From an uncultured Rhodospirillaceae bacterium (GTDB taxonomy: Bacteria > Pseudomonadota > Alphaproteobacteria > Thalassobaculales > Thalassobaculaceae): a DNA stretch of 16,194 bases. Shown one piece after another: positions 1 to 7,401 of this stretch. The stretch's first letter is position 1. The number at the start of each line of letters is the position of its first letter. A model generated the notes under the pieces. It ran no database searches. It worked only from the letters and a program-made list of their open reading frames with translations, and was not told where the DNA came from. A program made the position numbers and the translations under genes. The stretch spans positions 1-16,194 of the forward strand of contig CALAHL010000902.1 in assembly GCA_937891725.1 (NCBI GenBank), written 5' to 3'.

Positions 1-1686
1 GTCGCCGTTCTCCAGCTTGAAGATACCGACCTGCGCAACATAGTTCGGCCCCTGTCGATGCTCGATTCCCTCGAAGACCAGTTCGCGTCCCGCGATTTCG
101 ATCGTATCGCCGGGGTCCGCGTACCGGACGACCTCGCTCGAGAAAAAGGTTTCGCCTACGGCCCCCAGGATGAAGACCGCCATCCCCAGATGCGCCAGGC
201 TCATCCCGTAGGCGGCGCGGGGCAGACCGGCGGCGCGGGAGGCCGACTGCCCGAACGGAATGCGGAACAGCTTGATCCGGTCCGCCAATTCGACCACCAC
301 GGAAACCGCCAGCCAGACCGCCAGGGAAAGCCCGAGGATCGCCCCGACCGGTGCGCCCAAGACAACCAGTGCGACAATCGCCATTCCGGCGGTCGCGAGA
401 TAGGACGGCCACAACTTGATCAACGCGGCCTTCAGGTTCGCTCGCTTCCAGGCCAACAGTGGGCCAAGCGCAAGAGCCAGGATCGCAGGAACCATGATCG
501 GCACGACCGTCGCCTCGAAATAGGGCGGGCCAACCGACACTTTCTCACCGGTCATGCTTTCCAGCACCAGCGGATAGAGGGTTCCAATCAGCACAGTCGC
601 CGCCGCGGTCGACATGATCAGATTGTTCAGCACCAACCCACCTTCCCGACTGATCGGCCGAAACATGCCGCCGGACTCCATCTGCGGAGCGCGCCAGGCA
701 AACAGGATGAAGGAGCCGACGATCGCGATCGCCAAAAGGCCGAGAATAAACAGGCCGCGTTCCGGGTCGACCGCGAAGGCATGGACGCTGGTCAGAACGC
801 CGGAACGGACCAGGAAGGTTCCCAGCAGGCTCATCGCGAAGGCGACCAGCGCCAGAAACACCGTCCAGCTTTTCAGGGCACCCCGCTTCTCGACCACGAT
901 CGCCGAATGCAGCAGCGCCGTCGCCGCCAACCACGGCATCAGGCTCGCGTTCTCGACCGGATCCCAAAACCACCAACCGCCCCACCCGAGCTCGTAATAG
1001 GCCCAGCCGGAACCGAGCGCGATTCCTGCCGTCAAGGCGCACCAGGCGGCCAGGGTCCAGGGCCGGACCCAGCGGGCCCAGGCCGGGTCGACCCGGCCCT
1101 CAAGCAAGGCCGCCACCGCGAAGGAGAACGTGGTCGAAAGCCCGACATAGCCGAGATAGAGCATCGGTGGATGCATCGCGAGGCCGATATCCTGTAACAG
1201 CGGGTTCAACCCGTTTCCGTCCAGCGGCGGGTTTGGAATCCGCTCAAACGGGTTCGACGTGAACAGGATGAAGGCCAGGAAGCCAACGCCGATCACTCCC
1301 TGCACCGCAAGAGTCCGGGCCCGGAGCCCCAACGGCAAATTACGCCCGAAGGCCGCCACCGCCGCGCCGAACAAGGCCAGTATCAGCACCCACAGCAGCA
1401 TCGAGCCTTCGTGGTTCGCCCAAACGCCACTGATCTTGTAGATCAGCGGCTTTGACGAGTGCGAGTTCATGGCCACGTTCATGACCGAGAAATCGGAGAC
1501 CAGATACGCGTGGGTCAGGGCCGCGAAGGAGATGCCGATTGCCAGGAACTGAACCATCGCCGCCGGCCGCGCGATCGCCATGAGCCGCCGATCATCGACC
1601 GCGGCGCCATAAAGCGGGATCACCGTCTGAACGACCGCCACCACCAAGGCCGCGATCAGCGCCAGATGTCCGAGCTCCGCGATCAT
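1..1686 (-). CDS. ccmF: Cytochrome c heme lyase subunit CcmF (3' end cut by window edge)
   Basis: CcmF is the multi-pass inner-membrane heme ligase core. It takes heme from holo-CcmE and, with CcmH, attaches it to the CXXCH cysteines of apocytochrome c in the periplasm. The reverse strand is open from an ATG at 1686 to base 1 with no stop, giving 562 codons of an expected 640-660. The WWD heme-handling motif is visible at residues 235-252 (WGGWWFWDPVENASLMPW). Histidines at about 172 (MHPP), 260, 302 and 499 match the conserved set of the family, and many hydrophobic segments fit a polytopic protein. Its ATG overlaps the ccmE stop (ATGA, 4 shared bases), which suggests translational coupling. 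The last 80-100 residues, and any ccmG/ccmH genes, lie outside the window. Identity is certain from the motifs and the ccm context. Confidence 0.97.
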   Translation of the reverse strand, partial: MIAELGHLALIAALVVAVVQTVIPLYGAAVDDRRLMAIARPAAMVQFLAIGISFAALTHAYLVSDFSVMNVAMNSHSSKPLIYKISGVWANHEGSMLLWVLILALFGAAVAAFGRNLPLGLRARTLAVQGVIGVGFLAFILFTSNPFERIPNPPLDGNGLNPLLQDIGLAMHPPMLYLGYVGLSTTFSFAVAALLEGRVDPAWARWVRPWTLAAWCALTAGIALGSGWAYYELGWGGWWFWDPVENASLMPWLAATALLHSAIVVEKRGALKSWTVFLALVAFAMSLLGTFLVRSGVLTSVHAFAVDPERGLFILGLLAIAIVGSFILFAWRAPQMESGGMFRPISREGGLVLNNLIMSTAAATVLIGTLYPLVLESMTGEKVSVGPPYFEATVVPIMVPAILALALGPLLAWKRANLKAALIKLWPSYLATAGMAIVALVVLGAPVGAILGLSLAVWLAVSVVVELADRIKLFRIPFGQSASRAAGLPRAAYGMSLAHLGMAVFILGAVGETFFSSEVVRYADPGDTIEIAGRELVFEGIEHRQGPNYVAQVGIFKLENGD

Positions 1687-2180
1687 GACCCTGGAACCTT
1701 CTTGGTTGCACCCTCGGCGCCCTCCTGCCAATGACCTTGTTCTTTCAGCGCCTTGGCAACTTCGGGGGGCATATAGGTCTCGTCGTGTTTGGCCAGAACC
1801 TCGTCGGCCTTGAAGATCTCGCCGACCAAAGACCCCTGCGCCACCACACCCTGGCCCTCACGGAACAGGTCGGGCAGAATCCCGACATAGACCACAGGCA
1901 GCGTCGCCCCGCCGTCGGTCACCCGGAACCGCACCTCGCCCTCGCCCGGCCCGGTGCTGACGGAGCCGTCTTCGACCAACCCGCCGATGCGGATACGACG
2001 GTCCGGATCGGTCGGCTTGGCGGCCAATTCTGAGGGGCTGAAGAAAAATACCACGCTGTCCTCGAACGCGGTCATGACCAGCGCGACGGCCAATCCCACG
2101 AAGGCAAGCCCGCCGGCAATCAGAACCAAACGTTTCGATTTTCGAGTCATCTTCGGTTTTTGGCGGGGTTTCTGGGTCAT
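1683..2180 (-). CDS. ccmE: Heme chaperone CcmE
   Basis: CcmE is a periplasmic heme chaperone with one N-terminal membrane anchor. It receives heme from CcmC, binds it covalently and passes it to CcmF. The protein is 165 residues, normal for the family. A basic N-terminus (residues 1-17) is followed by one hydrophobic anchor (about 18-38). The OB-fold domain contains FFFSPSEL and RIRIGGLV, and ends in the heme attachment motif HDETYMPP with the covalent His at 132 and Tyr at 136. The histidine form is the usual CcmE, not the cysteine variant. The start overlaps the ccmD stop as ATGA and has AAGGA six bases upstream. The tail after residue 145 is charged and probably disordered. Confidence 0.97.
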   Translation of the reverse strand: MTQKPRQKPKMTRKSKRLVLIAGGLAFVGLAVALVMTAFEDSVVFFFSPSELAAKPTDPDRRIRIGGLVEDGSVSTGPGEGEVRFRVTDGGATLPVVYVGILPDLFREGQGVVAQGSLVGEIFKADEVLAKHDETYMPPEVAKALKEQGHWQEGAEGATKKVPGS

Positions 2181-2368
2181 ACCGCGTCCTTACTGGTCCC
2201 GTCGCGCCGCCTCGGATCAGCCCCAAGCCCGCGCAAGCGCTCCACCTCGGATTCCCGGACCCGCATGGTCCGCCATGCCGAAATCAGCAACGCAACCAGG
2301 ACCAGCGCCGTAAATCCATACGAGGGCCAGATATAGGCCGCGTATCCGCCCATGGCGAACCAGTCCAA
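2177..2368 (-). CDS. ccmD: Heme exporter accessory protein CcmD (TTG start)
   Basis: CcmD is a small single-helix membrane protein that stabilises the CcmABC-CcmE complex and helps release holo-CcmE. The 63-residue product has the family opening FAMGGYAAYIWPSYG, a transmembrane helix at about residues 16-32 and a charged cytoplasmic tail. The start is read as TTG at 2366-2368 because a strong Shine-Dalgarno (GGAGGAGG) lies six bases upstream. The first in-frame ATG, five codons later, would be too far from it. The stop overlaps ccmE by four bases. The gene is unusual in being separated from ccmC by 141 bases, with hairpins in its leader. Confidence 0.92.
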   Translation of the reverse strand: MDWFAMGGYAAYIWPSYGFTALVLVALLISAWRTMRVRESEVERLRGLGADPRRRDGTSKDAV

Positions 2369-2509
2369 TTCCGTCCTCCTCCCGAAGCGGTGTCCGCGAT
2401 TACCTCAATGGTTTCGCGGTTGCATTTTGTTGTTGGCACCCAGCCTACGCAAGCTGGGGAGAGAGGCCAAGCCTGCCAAGCGGAAAGGTTGTCGCAGGCA
2501 AAAGAATCC
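2369..2509 (-). repeat. ccmC-ccmD spacer with two inverted repeats
   Basis: This 141-base gap interrupts an otherwise compact operon. It holds two short inverted repeats. At 2394-2419, CCGCGA pairs with TCGCGG, with an inner ACC/GGT. At 2439-2458, CCCAGC pairs with GCTGGG around an eight-base loop. Neither is followed by a T-run on the minus strand, so they do not look like intrinsic terminators. The minus-strand text around the second hairpin (GCGTAGGCTGGGTGCCAAC) resembles dispersed GTAGGTTGGGT-type repeats from memory, which I cannot verify. Possible roles are an RNA-processing or stability element that sets ccmC versus ccmDEF levels, or a small repeat insertion. Confidence 0.45.
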
Positions 2510-3229
2510 TCAGATCTCCTGGACTGCCAAACGCAGCTGTCGCAGGCGGCGAGCGGCCAATAGCGAGCGGATTCGCAGGATCATCAATACTCCGAATAAG
2601 GCGAAATACGCGCCGGCCATCATCATCAGGGGGGTCATCATCTCACCCGCAATTTTCGGTCCCCCCATCCGGAGCACGCTCGCCGGTTGATGCAAGGTGT
2701 TCCACCAATCCACCGAGAACTTGATGATAGGCAAATTGACCACGCCGACCAACGCCAAAACCGCGCCTGCCCGCCCGCCGCGATCGCTGTCGTCGAACGC
2801 ATTCACCAGCGCCATATGACCGAGATAAAGGAAGAACAGGATCAGCACCGACGTCAGGCGCGCATCCCAGACCCACCACGTTCCCCACATCGGCTGCCCC
2901 CAAAGAGCGCCGGTGACGAGCGCGATGGCGGTGAAGCCCGCCCCGATCGGAGACGCCGCGCGCGCCGCCAAGTCCGCCAATGGATGCCGCCAAACGAGAA
3001 AGGTGAAACTGGCGATCGCCAGCGACGCATAACCCGCCAACGCGGCCCAAGCCGCCGGCACGTGAACGTACATGATCCGAACTGTCTCGCCCTGCTGGTA
3101 GTCAGCCGGCGAAATCACCAGAGCCTGATACAGCCCGACCCCGAAAAGAATCGCGGTCAAACCGCCCAGCCAGGGGAGAACCGCGTTGGCGAGACGAAGA
3201 AACCGGGTCGGGTTGGCGAAGCGATGCAT
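2510..3229 (-). CDS. ccmC: Heme handling protein CcmC
   Basis: CcmC is an integral membrane protein that presents heme to CcmE at the periplasmic face, forming the CcmC-heme-CcmE complex later released by CcmAB. The product is 239 residues, the normal size, with about six hydrophobic segments. The WWD motif is at residues 115-126 (WGTWWVWDARLT). The two flanking histidines expected to ligate heme are H56 (YVHVPAAW) and H180 (TLHQPAS). The ATG is preceded by AAAGGA at good spacing. It lies 62 bases after ccmB on the same strand, so it is probably part of the ccmAB transcript. Confidence 0.97.
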   Translation of the reverse strand: MHRFANPTRFLRLANAVLPWLGGLTAILFGVGLYQALVISPADYQQGETVRIMYVHVPAAWAALAGYASLAIASFTFLVWRHPLADLAARAASPIGAGFTAIALVTGALWGQPMWGTWWVWDARLTSVLILFFLYLGHMALVNAFDDSDRGGRAGAVLALVGVVNLPIIKFSVDWWNTLHQPASVLRMGGPKIAGEMMTPLMMMAGAYFALFGVLMILRIRSLLAARRLRQLRLAVQEI

Positions 3230-3291
3230 GCGCGCGTCCTTTCACGTCCCCCGGTATGCCGCAAGCCGCGACCGCACTCAAGAGGGCGTGG

Positions 3292-3957
3292 CTATTCGAG
3301 GGCCTGACGAAGCGCCGCACCCGCCGCCATCGGCGCCAGTGGAATCGCGGCCGCCAATATGGCGGCCAGCATCAGCAGATGCACCCGAATCGACAATCCG
3401 TTGGCCGCCGCATCGATCGCCAAGGTGCCGAAGATCAGAACCGGAATGGTCAGCGGCAGGACGATCAGGGCGACCAGCACGCCGGCACGCCGCGCCCCCA
3501 CCACCAGCGCGGCACCAACCGTGCCGAACAGGCTGACGATCGGCGTGCCCAGAATAAACCCCAGGATCAGCGCCCAATACGCATCCCCGTCCAGGTTCAA
3601 GGTGATCGCGAGGACCGGCGCCAACACGATCATCGGCAGACCCGTGGTCAGCCAGTGCGCCAGTGCCTTGGCCAGCGCCACCACAGAGAGCGGCAAGCCG
3701 GACAATGCCAACTGATCGAGCCCGCCATCCTCGGAATCCTGTTGAAACAGTCGGTCAAAGGACAGCATGGCCGCCAGTAGGGCCGTGACCCAAAGGACCG
3801 CAGGTGCGATTTCGGCAAGCTGGCCCGGCGTCGGGCCGAGCCCGAGCGGGAACAGGACCACGACCACCACAAAGAACGAGACGGTCATCGCCAGGTCCGC
3901 TCCCTGTCGGCGCGCCAACGTCAGATCACGGGACATGATCGCCCAGAACCGGCCCAT
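3292..3957 (-). CDS. ccmB: Heme exporter membrane subunit CcmB
   Basis: CcmB is the membrane partner of the CcmA ATPase. The CcmAB complex uses ATP hydrolysis to release holo-CcmE from CcmC, though historically it was annotated as a heme exporter. The 221-residue product has the family N-terminus (FWAIMSRDLTLARRQGAD), about six hydrophobic segments and the conserved cytoplasmic loop FQQDSEDGGLDQL near residues 71-83. I chose the ATG at 3955-3957, which overlaps the ccmA stop (TGATG) and has GGGGAG seven bases upstream. A GTG five codons upstream, at 3970-3972, is possible but gives an N-terminus less like the family. Confidence 0.95.
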   Translation of the reverse strand: MGRFWAIMSRDLTLARRQGADLAMTVSFFVVVVVLFPLGLGPTPGQLAEIAPAVLWVTALLAAMLSFDRLFQQDSEDGGLDQLALSGLPLSVVALAKALAHWLTTGLPMIVLAPVLAITLNLDGDAYWALILGFILGTPIVSLFGTVGAALVVGARRAGVLVALIVLPLTIPVLIFGTLAIDAAANGLSIRVHLLMLAAILAAAIPLAPMAAGAALRQALE

Positions 3958-4655
3958 CAGGAGACTCCCCACCCGCTGCCGAGCTCGGACAGGGTGGCGG
4001 TCCTGCGCGCGAAGGTCGCCGGGTCGAGATCCGTCACCCGCGCCCCGAGGTCAAGCGCCGTATGGGTCGCCGCGACCACCATGCCGCCGGACGCAAGATG
4101 GTTGGCAATCGCTCCCTCCAGGGCAGTAACGGAAGCCGTGTCCAAGCCGACCGTAGGCTCGTCCAGCAGCCAGAGCGCGGCATCCGAGGCAAGCACTGCG
4201 GCAAGAGCGGCTCGGCGCTTCTGCCCCGAAGACAGCCAGCCGGCCGGAAGATCGAGCAGGGATGTGATGTTCAGAGTTGCGAATGCACGCTGCATGGCCT
4301 CGGTGCGCGTCGATCTATCCATGCCGCGCATCCGCAGCTGAAAAGCCGTATTCTCCCCGGCGGACAAGGTCGGCTTGAGGCCGTCGGCATGCCCCAAGAA
4401 CGCCAGCCGCCGCGCATGGCCGTCCGGGTCCTGGTGGACCGGCTCCTCACCCCACCGCAAGACGCCGCTTGTCGGCCGTAGGAGCCCGGCCATAACCCGG
4501 ATCAGGCTGCTCTTGCCGCTCCCGTTCGGGCCCGCCAAACGCAGCGCCGCGCCCGGTACGACCGAAAACGACAACCCGGCAAAGACCGGTCGACCGCCGC
4601 GAACAACGGCAAGCTGGTCTCCTGCGAACGGATCTGACTCAAAACAACGCTCCAT
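3957..4655 (-). CDS. ccmA: Heme exporter ATP-binding protein CcmA
   Basis: CcmA is the cytoplasmic ABC ATPase of the CcmAB module. The 232-residue protein carries a Walker A at 42-49 (GPNGSGKS), the signature LSSGQKRR at 141-148, Walker B LWLLDEPT at 161-168 and an H-loop histidine at 198. The signature glycine-glutamine pattern LSSGQ is typical of CcmA. The reading frame stays open upstream to 5228, but this covers the intergenic region and the start of the divergent CoA-transferase. The true start is therefore the ATG at 4655, with AGAGG close upstream; an adjacent GTG one codon earlier is an alternative. It is the first gene of the visible ccm operon and couples to ccmB through a TGATG overlap. 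Confidence 0.94.
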   Translation of the reverse strand: MERCFESDPFAGDQLAVVRGGRPVFAGLSFSVVPGAALRLAGPNGSGKSSLIRVMAGLLRPTSGVLRWGEEPVHQDPDGHARRLAFLGHADGLKPTLSAGENTAFQLRMRGMDRSTRTEAMQRAFATLNITSLLDLPAGWLSSGQKRRAALAAVLASDAALWLLDEPTVGLDTASVTALEGAIANHLASGGMVVAATHTALDLGARVTDLDPATFARRTATLSELGSGWGVS

Positions 4656-5030
4656 CACGCCTCTATATCCGAGGCGGCGAGCGGGGGCGAGACTGGAAAG
4701 CCTTGTCGATTTGAAACGGTGAAGTAAGAGGCGGCGCCGCCTGCGGGGGGGAGGGGAGGTACGGCGCCGCTTCCATTCGGTGGTCTCCCACCGGGCTAAA
4801 GAGCTGGCACGCTCTCGCCATATATCAGAGATGGGGACTCCCGCCCGCGATTTCGAGTCTTTTGCGCATCTGCGACACCCGGTCACATAAGGGAGATTTT
4901 GGGCCCCGAAAGCCCATTGTTTTCCAGCGGTTCCAGGATCGAAACAGGCTATTCGCACCCGGAACCGATCCGCTTGCTTGGCGCGTGCAGTCACGTGGTC
5001 TAACGTGCGGCCTCTTGGGAGGATAAAGAA
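4656..5030. other. Divergent intergenic region between ccmA and the CoA-transferase gene
   Basis: This 375-base gap must hold the promoters for the ccm operon (leftward) and the CoA-transferase pair (rightward). Visible structures are a perfect 14-bp palindrome AGGCGGCGCCGCCT at 4729-4742 and a second copy of its core CGGCGCCGC at 4762-4770, 30 bases away. There are also a hairpin CGGTGG-TCTC-CCACCG at 4778-4793 and a hairpin AGAGC/GCTCT at 4800-4815. Near 4928-4971, GGAACCGATCC could pair with either of two upstream segments. I could not place a convincing sigma-70 promoter for either side. No credible small gene is seen; the reading frames here are continuations of neighbours. Confidence 0.6.
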
Positions 5031-6227
5031 ATGGCGTTTCAACCCGCATCCGATGCTCTGAAGCACATCACCGTGCTGGACCTGACCCGTGTCCGATCCG
5101 GACCGACCTGCGTCCGCCAACTGGCCGATTGGGGCGCCAACGTCCTGAAGGTCGAGATGCCGGAGGCGATGGAAGCCGGAAACCAGATGGGCGGCAAGCG
5201 CCATGGCTCGGACTTTCAGAACCTGCACCGCAACAAGCGGTCGGTAAGCCTGAACTTGAAGGACCCGGACGGTGTGGCGGTTCTGAAGCGTCTGGCAGAG
5301 AAGGCCGATGTGGTGGTCGAGAACTTTCGTCCCGATGTGAAAACCCGGCTAGGCATCGATTACGACGCTTTGTCTGCCGTAAACCCGGGCATCGTCTACG
5401 CCTCGATCTCCGGCTTCGGCCAGGACGGTCCTTACGCGAAACGCCCGGGCTTCGATCAGATCGCCCAAGGCATGGGCGGCTTGATGTCGATCACCGGACT
5501 GCCCGGACAAGGCCCGGTGCGCGCCGGAATTCCGCTGGCAGACCTGACAGCAGGTCTGTTCGCCGCCCTTGGAATTATGGTCGCGCTGTTGGAGCGGACC
5601 CAATCGGGCAAGGGACAATGGCTGCACACTTCCCTGCTGCAAGCCCAGGCCTTCATGCTCGATTTCCAGGCGGCCCGCTGGACCATGGACGGCGATGTGC
5701 CGCAACAGGCCGGGAACAATCACCCGACCAGCATCCCGACCGGGGTGTTCAAGACGTCGGACGGCCATATCAATATCGCGGTTTCGGGCAACGTCATGTG
5801 GAAGCGATTCTGCCAGTCCATCGGGCGTGAAGACCTGATCGATCATCCGAGCTACGCCAGCGGCGAGTCCCGTTCGAAGAACCGGAACGAGTTGAACGCC
5901 ATCATCGAAGAGGCGACCAAGACCCGCAACTCCGAGGATTGGGTGACCCTGTTCAATGAGAACGGTGTGCCCAGCGGACCGATCAACACGATCGACAAGA
6001 CGTTCCAGGACCCGCAAATGCAGCACCTGGGCATGGCGCGCACGGTCCATTCGCCGAATGTCGGCCGCGACATCACCTTGGTCGGCCAGCCGGTCACCCT
6101 GAACCGGACCCCGAGCGAGATCGTCCGCCATCCGCCGGACCCGGGTGAGAACAGCGACGAGATCCTGACGGAATTCGGCTACACCGAGGCCGAGATCTCT
6201 GATCTGCGCGGCCGAGGCGTGGTCTAG
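5031..6227 (+). CDS. Family III CoA-transferase (CaiB/Frc type)
   Basis: Family III CoA-transferases move CoA between an acyl-CoA and a free carboxylic acid through an aspartyl-CoA thioester, in the cytoplasm. The 398-residue product has the usual length. The N-terminal Rossmann-like region includes LDLTRVRSGPTCVRQLADWGANVLKVE (residues 16-42, quoted in part: LADWGANVLKVE). The block NKRSVSLNLKDPDG lies near 68-81. The expected catalytic Asp is D171 in AGIPLADLTAG. The ATG has GGGAGGA seven bases upstream. A crotonase-family gene follows 67 bases later on the same strand, suggesting they act on one acyl-CoA. The substrate (formyl/oxalyl, carnitine-like, succinyl/mesaconyl or another) cannot be read from the sequence, so no gene symbol is given. 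Confidence 0.92.
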   Translation: MAFQPASDALKHITVLDLTRVRSGPTCVRQLADWGANVLKVEMPEAMEAGNQMGGKRHGSDFQNLHRNKRSVSLNLKDPDGVAVLKRLAEKADVVVENFRPDVKTRLGIDYDALSAVNPGIVYASISGFGQDGPYAKRPGFDQIAQGMGGLMSITGLPGQGPVRAGIPLADLTAGLFAALGIMVALLERTQSGKGQWLHTSLLQAQAFMLDFQAARWTMDGDVPQQAGNNHPTSIPTGVFKTSDGHINIAVSGNVMWKRFCQSIGREDLIDHPSYASGESRSKNRNELNAIIEEATKTRNSEDWVTLFNENGVPSGPINTIDKTFQDPQMQHLGMARTVHSPNVGRDITLVGQPVTLNRTPSEIVRHPPDPGENSDEILTEFGYTEAEISDLRGRGVV

Positions 6228-6294
6228 ATCCGCGTCTAAGCGCCAATCGCCCCCCTTACGCACAGAATCCTCAAACTCCGGAGACCTTGAGCTC

Positions 6295-7107
6295 ATGGCT
6301 ATCGAAGACAGTTCCCCCGCCGCCCATCAACCGGTGATCATCGAGAAGCGCGGCATGGTCGGCGTCGTTACTTTCAACAACCCGGCCAAGCACAATGCCA
6401 TGTCGCTGGACATGTGGGTCAACGCCCGCGAAGCGATCGCCACGTTCTCCGACGATGACGACATCCGCTGCGTCGTGCTGACCGGGGCCGGTGACAAGGC
6501 CTTCGTGGCTGGCGCGGACATCTCGAAATTCGAGAAAGAACGCTCCTCGGTCGATCACATCGAAGTCTACAATCAGGCGGTTTCGGATTTCCACGACACC
6601 GTGCAGGGGCTGACCAAGCCGACCATCGGCCGGATCAACGGCTACTGCATCGGCGGTGGTCTGGCGATCGCACTGGATTGCGACATCCGGATCGCATCCG
6701 ATGACAGCCGGTTTGCGGTGCCCGCCGCCAAGCTGGGGATCGGGTACGCTTTTGAGGGCGTCCGCCGGCTCTATGACATCGTCGGACCGCAGTTCGTGGC
6801 CGAGATCTTTTACACCGCCCGACAGTTCGACGCCGAGGAAGCGCGGATCATGGGTTTGGTGAACCGCGTGGTTCCCAAGGCCGATCTCGACGACGCAGTC
6901 TGGCCGCTGGCCGAGCGGATCGCCAACAATGCCCCGCTCTCGGTCCAGGCCGTCAAGGCGTCGCTGATTGAACTGGCGAAACCTCAGGGCGACTGGGACC
7001 TGTCCAAACCGGACGCGGCCGTACGCAAGTGCTTCGGCAGCACCGACTATAAGGAAGGCCGCACCGCCTTCATGGAAAAGCGGAAGCCGAACTTCACCGG
7101 AAACTGA
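6295..7107 (+). CDS. Crotonase-superfamily protein (enoyl-CoA hydratase-like, atypical active site)
   Basis: This is a 270-residue crotonase-fold protein with the CoA-binding and oxyanion-hole segments AFVAGADISKF (about 69-79) and NGYCIGGGLAIALDCDIRIA (about 115-134). In true enoyl-CoA hydratase, two glutamates (144 and 164 in the rat enzyme) activate water. By motif alignment with the same 20-residue spacing, they fall here at A124 (GGGLAIA) and A144 (FAVPAAKLG), and both are alanine. Simple hydration is therefore doubtful. Hydrolase, decarboxylase or isomerase-type chemistry, which this superfamily also does, is more likely. The ATG has GGAG eleven bases upstream, a rather loose site. It is probably co-transcribed with the preceding CoA-transferase. 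Membership of the superfamily is certain; the reaction is not. Confidence 0.88.
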   Translation: MAIEDSSPAAHQPVIIEKRGMVGVVTFNNPAKHNAMSLDMWVNAREAIATFSDDDDIRCVVLTGAGDKAFVAGADISKFEKERSSVDHIEVYNQAVSDFHDTVQGLTKPTIGRINGYCIGGGLAIALDCDIRIASDDSRFAVPAAKLGIGYAFEGVRRLYDIVGPQFVAEIFYTARQFDAEEARIMGLVNRVVPKADLDDAVWPLAERIANNAPLSVQAVKASLIELAKPQGDWDLSKPDAAVRKCFGSTDYKEGRTAFMEKRKPNFTGN

Positions 7108-7116
7108 ATAAACTCG

Positions 7117-7155
7117 GTTGAAGAGCCGGATCAGGACATGAACCGGCTCTTCAAC
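7117..7155. terminator. 13-bp inverted repeat between convergent genes, possible bidirectional terminator
   Basis: GTTGAAGAGCCGG at 7117-7129 is perfectly complementary to CCGGCTCTTCAAC at 7143-7155, with a 13-base loop. It lies ten bases after the crotonase-like gene and spans the last codons and stop of the convergent small membrane-protein gene, whose TGA sits in the loop. Neither flank has a clean T-run (the minus-strand flank reads CGAGTTTATTC). Termination efficiency is therefore uncertain, and it may instead protect 3' ends. The symmetric placement between convergent genes supports a bidirectional role. Confidence 0.55.
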
Positions 7156-7352
7156 GGCTGACCGGTCGCCAAGCTCACCAGATGAGCCGCGAATACGATA
7201 CACAGCACGACCGCGATGATCTGAATCCACGTCCAGGAGACCGGTATCAGCGGGGGGTCAAAACTGTCCCGCGTACGGCTTCCCAGCACATGAGCGAGCA
7301 CGGCCAATCCGGCCGAAGCCGCGAACAGGATCAAGGTCAACGAGAGAGACAC
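7131..7352 (-). CDS. Small two-helix membrane protein of unknown function
   Basis: This 73-residue protein is predicted from a GTG at 7350-7352 with AGGAG nine bases upstream. The frame is open further upstream to an ATG-like start at 7442, but that would overlap the amidase gene by 41 bases and add an unremarkable, non-hydrophobic 30-residue leader, so the internal GTG is preferred. Two hydrophobic segments are clear, about residues 3-24 and 40-62. They are separated by a polar loop with SRTRDSFDPPLIP. I recall similar small membrane proteins with an xPRDPLxPRLIP-like loop in alphaproteobacteria but cannot name a family. It is divergent from the amidase (49 bases apart) and convergent with the crotonase-like gene. 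It is likely real because of the ribosome site and hydrophobic pattern. Confidence 0.7.
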   Translation of the reverse strand: MSLSLTLILFAASAGLAVLAHVLGSRTRDSFDPPLIPVSWTWIQIIAVVLCIVFAAHLVSLATGQPLKSRFMS

Positions 7353-7401
7353 AGCATACGGCTCCTGATCATGGGGGCCTGTAGGATCAAAGGAGACATC
7401 G

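Noticed and set aside
58..1197. 379-codon open frame on the plus strand opposite ccmF
   Set aside because: The reverse strand encodes CcmF with its WWD motif and histidines. The plus-strand translation is low-complexity Arg/Gln/Asp-rich.
4974..5004. Promoter TTGCTT...TCTAAC for the CoA-transferase gene
   Set aside because: The spacer is 19 bases and the -10 is poor; the alternative TTGGCG gives a 15-base spacer. Not strong enough to annotate.
4656..5228. 191-codon N-terminal extension of ccmA
   Set aside because: It runs through the intergenic region and into the divergent CoA-transferase gene, has no homology-like features, and CcmA proteins start near the ATG at 4655.
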